Position numbers and translations under genes: made by a program. From Limanda limanda (Eukaryota > Chordata > Actinopteri > Pleuronectiformes > Pleuronectidae), in NCBI RefSeq assembly GCF_963576545.1, contig NC_083642.1, positions 5,922,274 through 5,986,273 of the forward strand: a DNA stretch of 64,000 nucleotides, written 5' to 3'. Shown here one piece after another: positions 62,986-64,000 of the stretch (the stretch's first letter is position 1; each line of letters begins with the position of its first letter). Under the pieces are notes generated by a model. That model was given only the letters and a program-made list of their open reading frames with translations. It ran no database searches and had not been told where the DNA came from.

Positions 62986-63190
62986 TTAAACTCTATCTTC
63001 TGCAAGAGGAAACAAAGGGTTAGACATTGGGGATTAAAAGATAATACATCTCGTGGTTATGGGATTGTCGTGATAAAAGTGTGTTGCTCTTACCGGTGGA
63101 AGCTGCCGTGTGCTGCCGTGTGCTCCTGACTTGCAGGAAGAGGGTGTAGGTATCGTAAGCAAAAATCAGACCAGCGATCAAACCAAACAC
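62986..63190 (-). CDS. plp2: Proteolipid protein 2 / MARVEL-domain protein, C-terminal exons (partial)
   Basis: Two minus-strand exons are visible, 63094-63190 and 62986-62999, joined at a GT-AG intron with matching phase. They encode VFGLIAGLIFAYDTYTLFLQ then VRSTRQHTAASTEDRV and a stop. This matches the end of PLP2: the last transmembrane helix of the four-helix MARVEL domain, the Y-D-x-Y signature, and a short cytosolic tail with the R-Q-x-HTAA-x-T pattern. PLP2 is a small membrane protein of the endoplasmic reticulum and plasma membrane linked to ion transport and chemokine-receptor binding. Human PLP2 adjoins PRICKLE3, as here. The earlier exons lie beyond 64000. The final coding exon is only 14 bases. 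Teleosts may have more than one plp2 copy, and which one this is cannot be told. Confidence 0.8.
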
Positions 63191-64000
63191 CTGAAGCACA
63201 ACAACTCAGGATCAGAACAAGAATCGTAAAACTTTGTTGAATAAAGCAAACATTGAAATGGAAATACATGAAAATACTGTAATGAAACTAAAGTTACCAC
63301 CTTGTGGTTGTTTGCCTTTGCTAAGTTTTAGTCTTCATACTTTTTTTCCCCAGACCCATATGAGGTAAGTGTGACCTATGACCATCTAAAGCTAATCAGT
63401 AATCTGTGCGTCTGCGTGAACGTCTGAGCCAACATTTCAAAGGATTCATTACGAAAATATTCTCCTGTCATATAGAAGAGAAACAGCACCATCAAGTGGT
63501 AAAGATCTAGTACTGCATCACAGTGTTTGCACAGACATTGGAGTGATTAGACTTTTCAAAGAGATTAAAACAACGCATACCTCCCCCCTCTCCTCTGTAA
63601 CACCCCATGTCACCGCATCAAGGAAAATAATTGATACTAATCCTCTGAATATGAAAAAAGAACGCCACATCCTACAATGACTGGAATAAGAGAGACACGC
63701 CCTCCTTGGTGGAGGTGATGGTGTCTTGGTTTAAGGTGTGTTTGTATAAACAGGGGAGAAGGATTAGCAGAGACCGGATTTACACAAAACACCGGGCATG
63801 TTGTGGCCGGGAAAAGTGAGATTTACCTTTAACCAACAGAGCTCTAACAGTAGCATATAATTACAACAATATATGATACAAATAATTTTAAAAACAACTA
63901 AAAACTGTAGTAAATGCTGTTAATACTTTTCACTCCATCCCCTCTTCTTTTCGCATCGAGCCTGTTTCCTGACTTCTGCTGCATTAACAGTATAAACAGT
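63191..64000 (-). other. Partial intron of plp2
   Basis: The sequence is AT-rich from the last full plp2 acceptor to the window edge. I looked for earlier MARVEL-domain exons and saw none. Confidence 0.5.

Overview
The window is vertebrate nuclear DNA, almost certainly from a spiny-rayed teleost fish. Genes are split into many short exons with GT-AG introns. CA/GT and GATA microsatellites are abundant, several dispersed repeats have the sequence style of teleost repeats, and every recognisable gene is a vertebrate ortholog. Coding exons were reconstructed by hand; in each multi-exon gene all splice phases agree.

Layout from left to right: (1) the last coding piece of an opsin-like class A GPCR (1-342, +); (2) rad21l1, a meiotic cohesin kleisin, 13 coding exons (5734-11224, +, 534 aa); (3) snph, syntaphilin, 4 coding exons (16222-18292, +, 535 aa); (4) fkbp1a, FKBP12, 4 exons (21459-24444, -, 109 aa); (5) an MFSD2-family lysolipid transporter paralog, 13 exons (27251-32002, -, 509 aa); (6) fam110a, one coding exon (34052-35302, -, 416 aa); (7) prickle3, 11 coding exons over 20.7 kb (39575-60237, -, 810 aa); (8) the last two coding exons of plp2 (62986-63190, -), continuing beyond the right edge.

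The genes are not one pathway. What unites them is old synteny. RAD21L1, SNPH, FKBP1A and FAM110A lie together on human 20p13, and PRICKLE3 and PLP2 lie together on human Xp11.23, so the window joins two conserved linkage groups, with an MFSD2 paralog between fkbp1a and fam110a.

The sequence between genes and the long introns hold mostly repeats: at least one tRNA-derived SINE, an L2-like LINE 3' end, a repeated ~370-bp element flanked at one site by a 13-bp direct repeat, several copies of a 'CCAAGGAGGTT' repeat family, and long simple repeats. I found no CRISPR array, rRNA, functional tRNA gene or intact transposase. No clearly new system is evident. The items most worth following up are the MFSD2 paralog, the shortened syntaphilin, the ~370-bp element and a few unexplained open segments.
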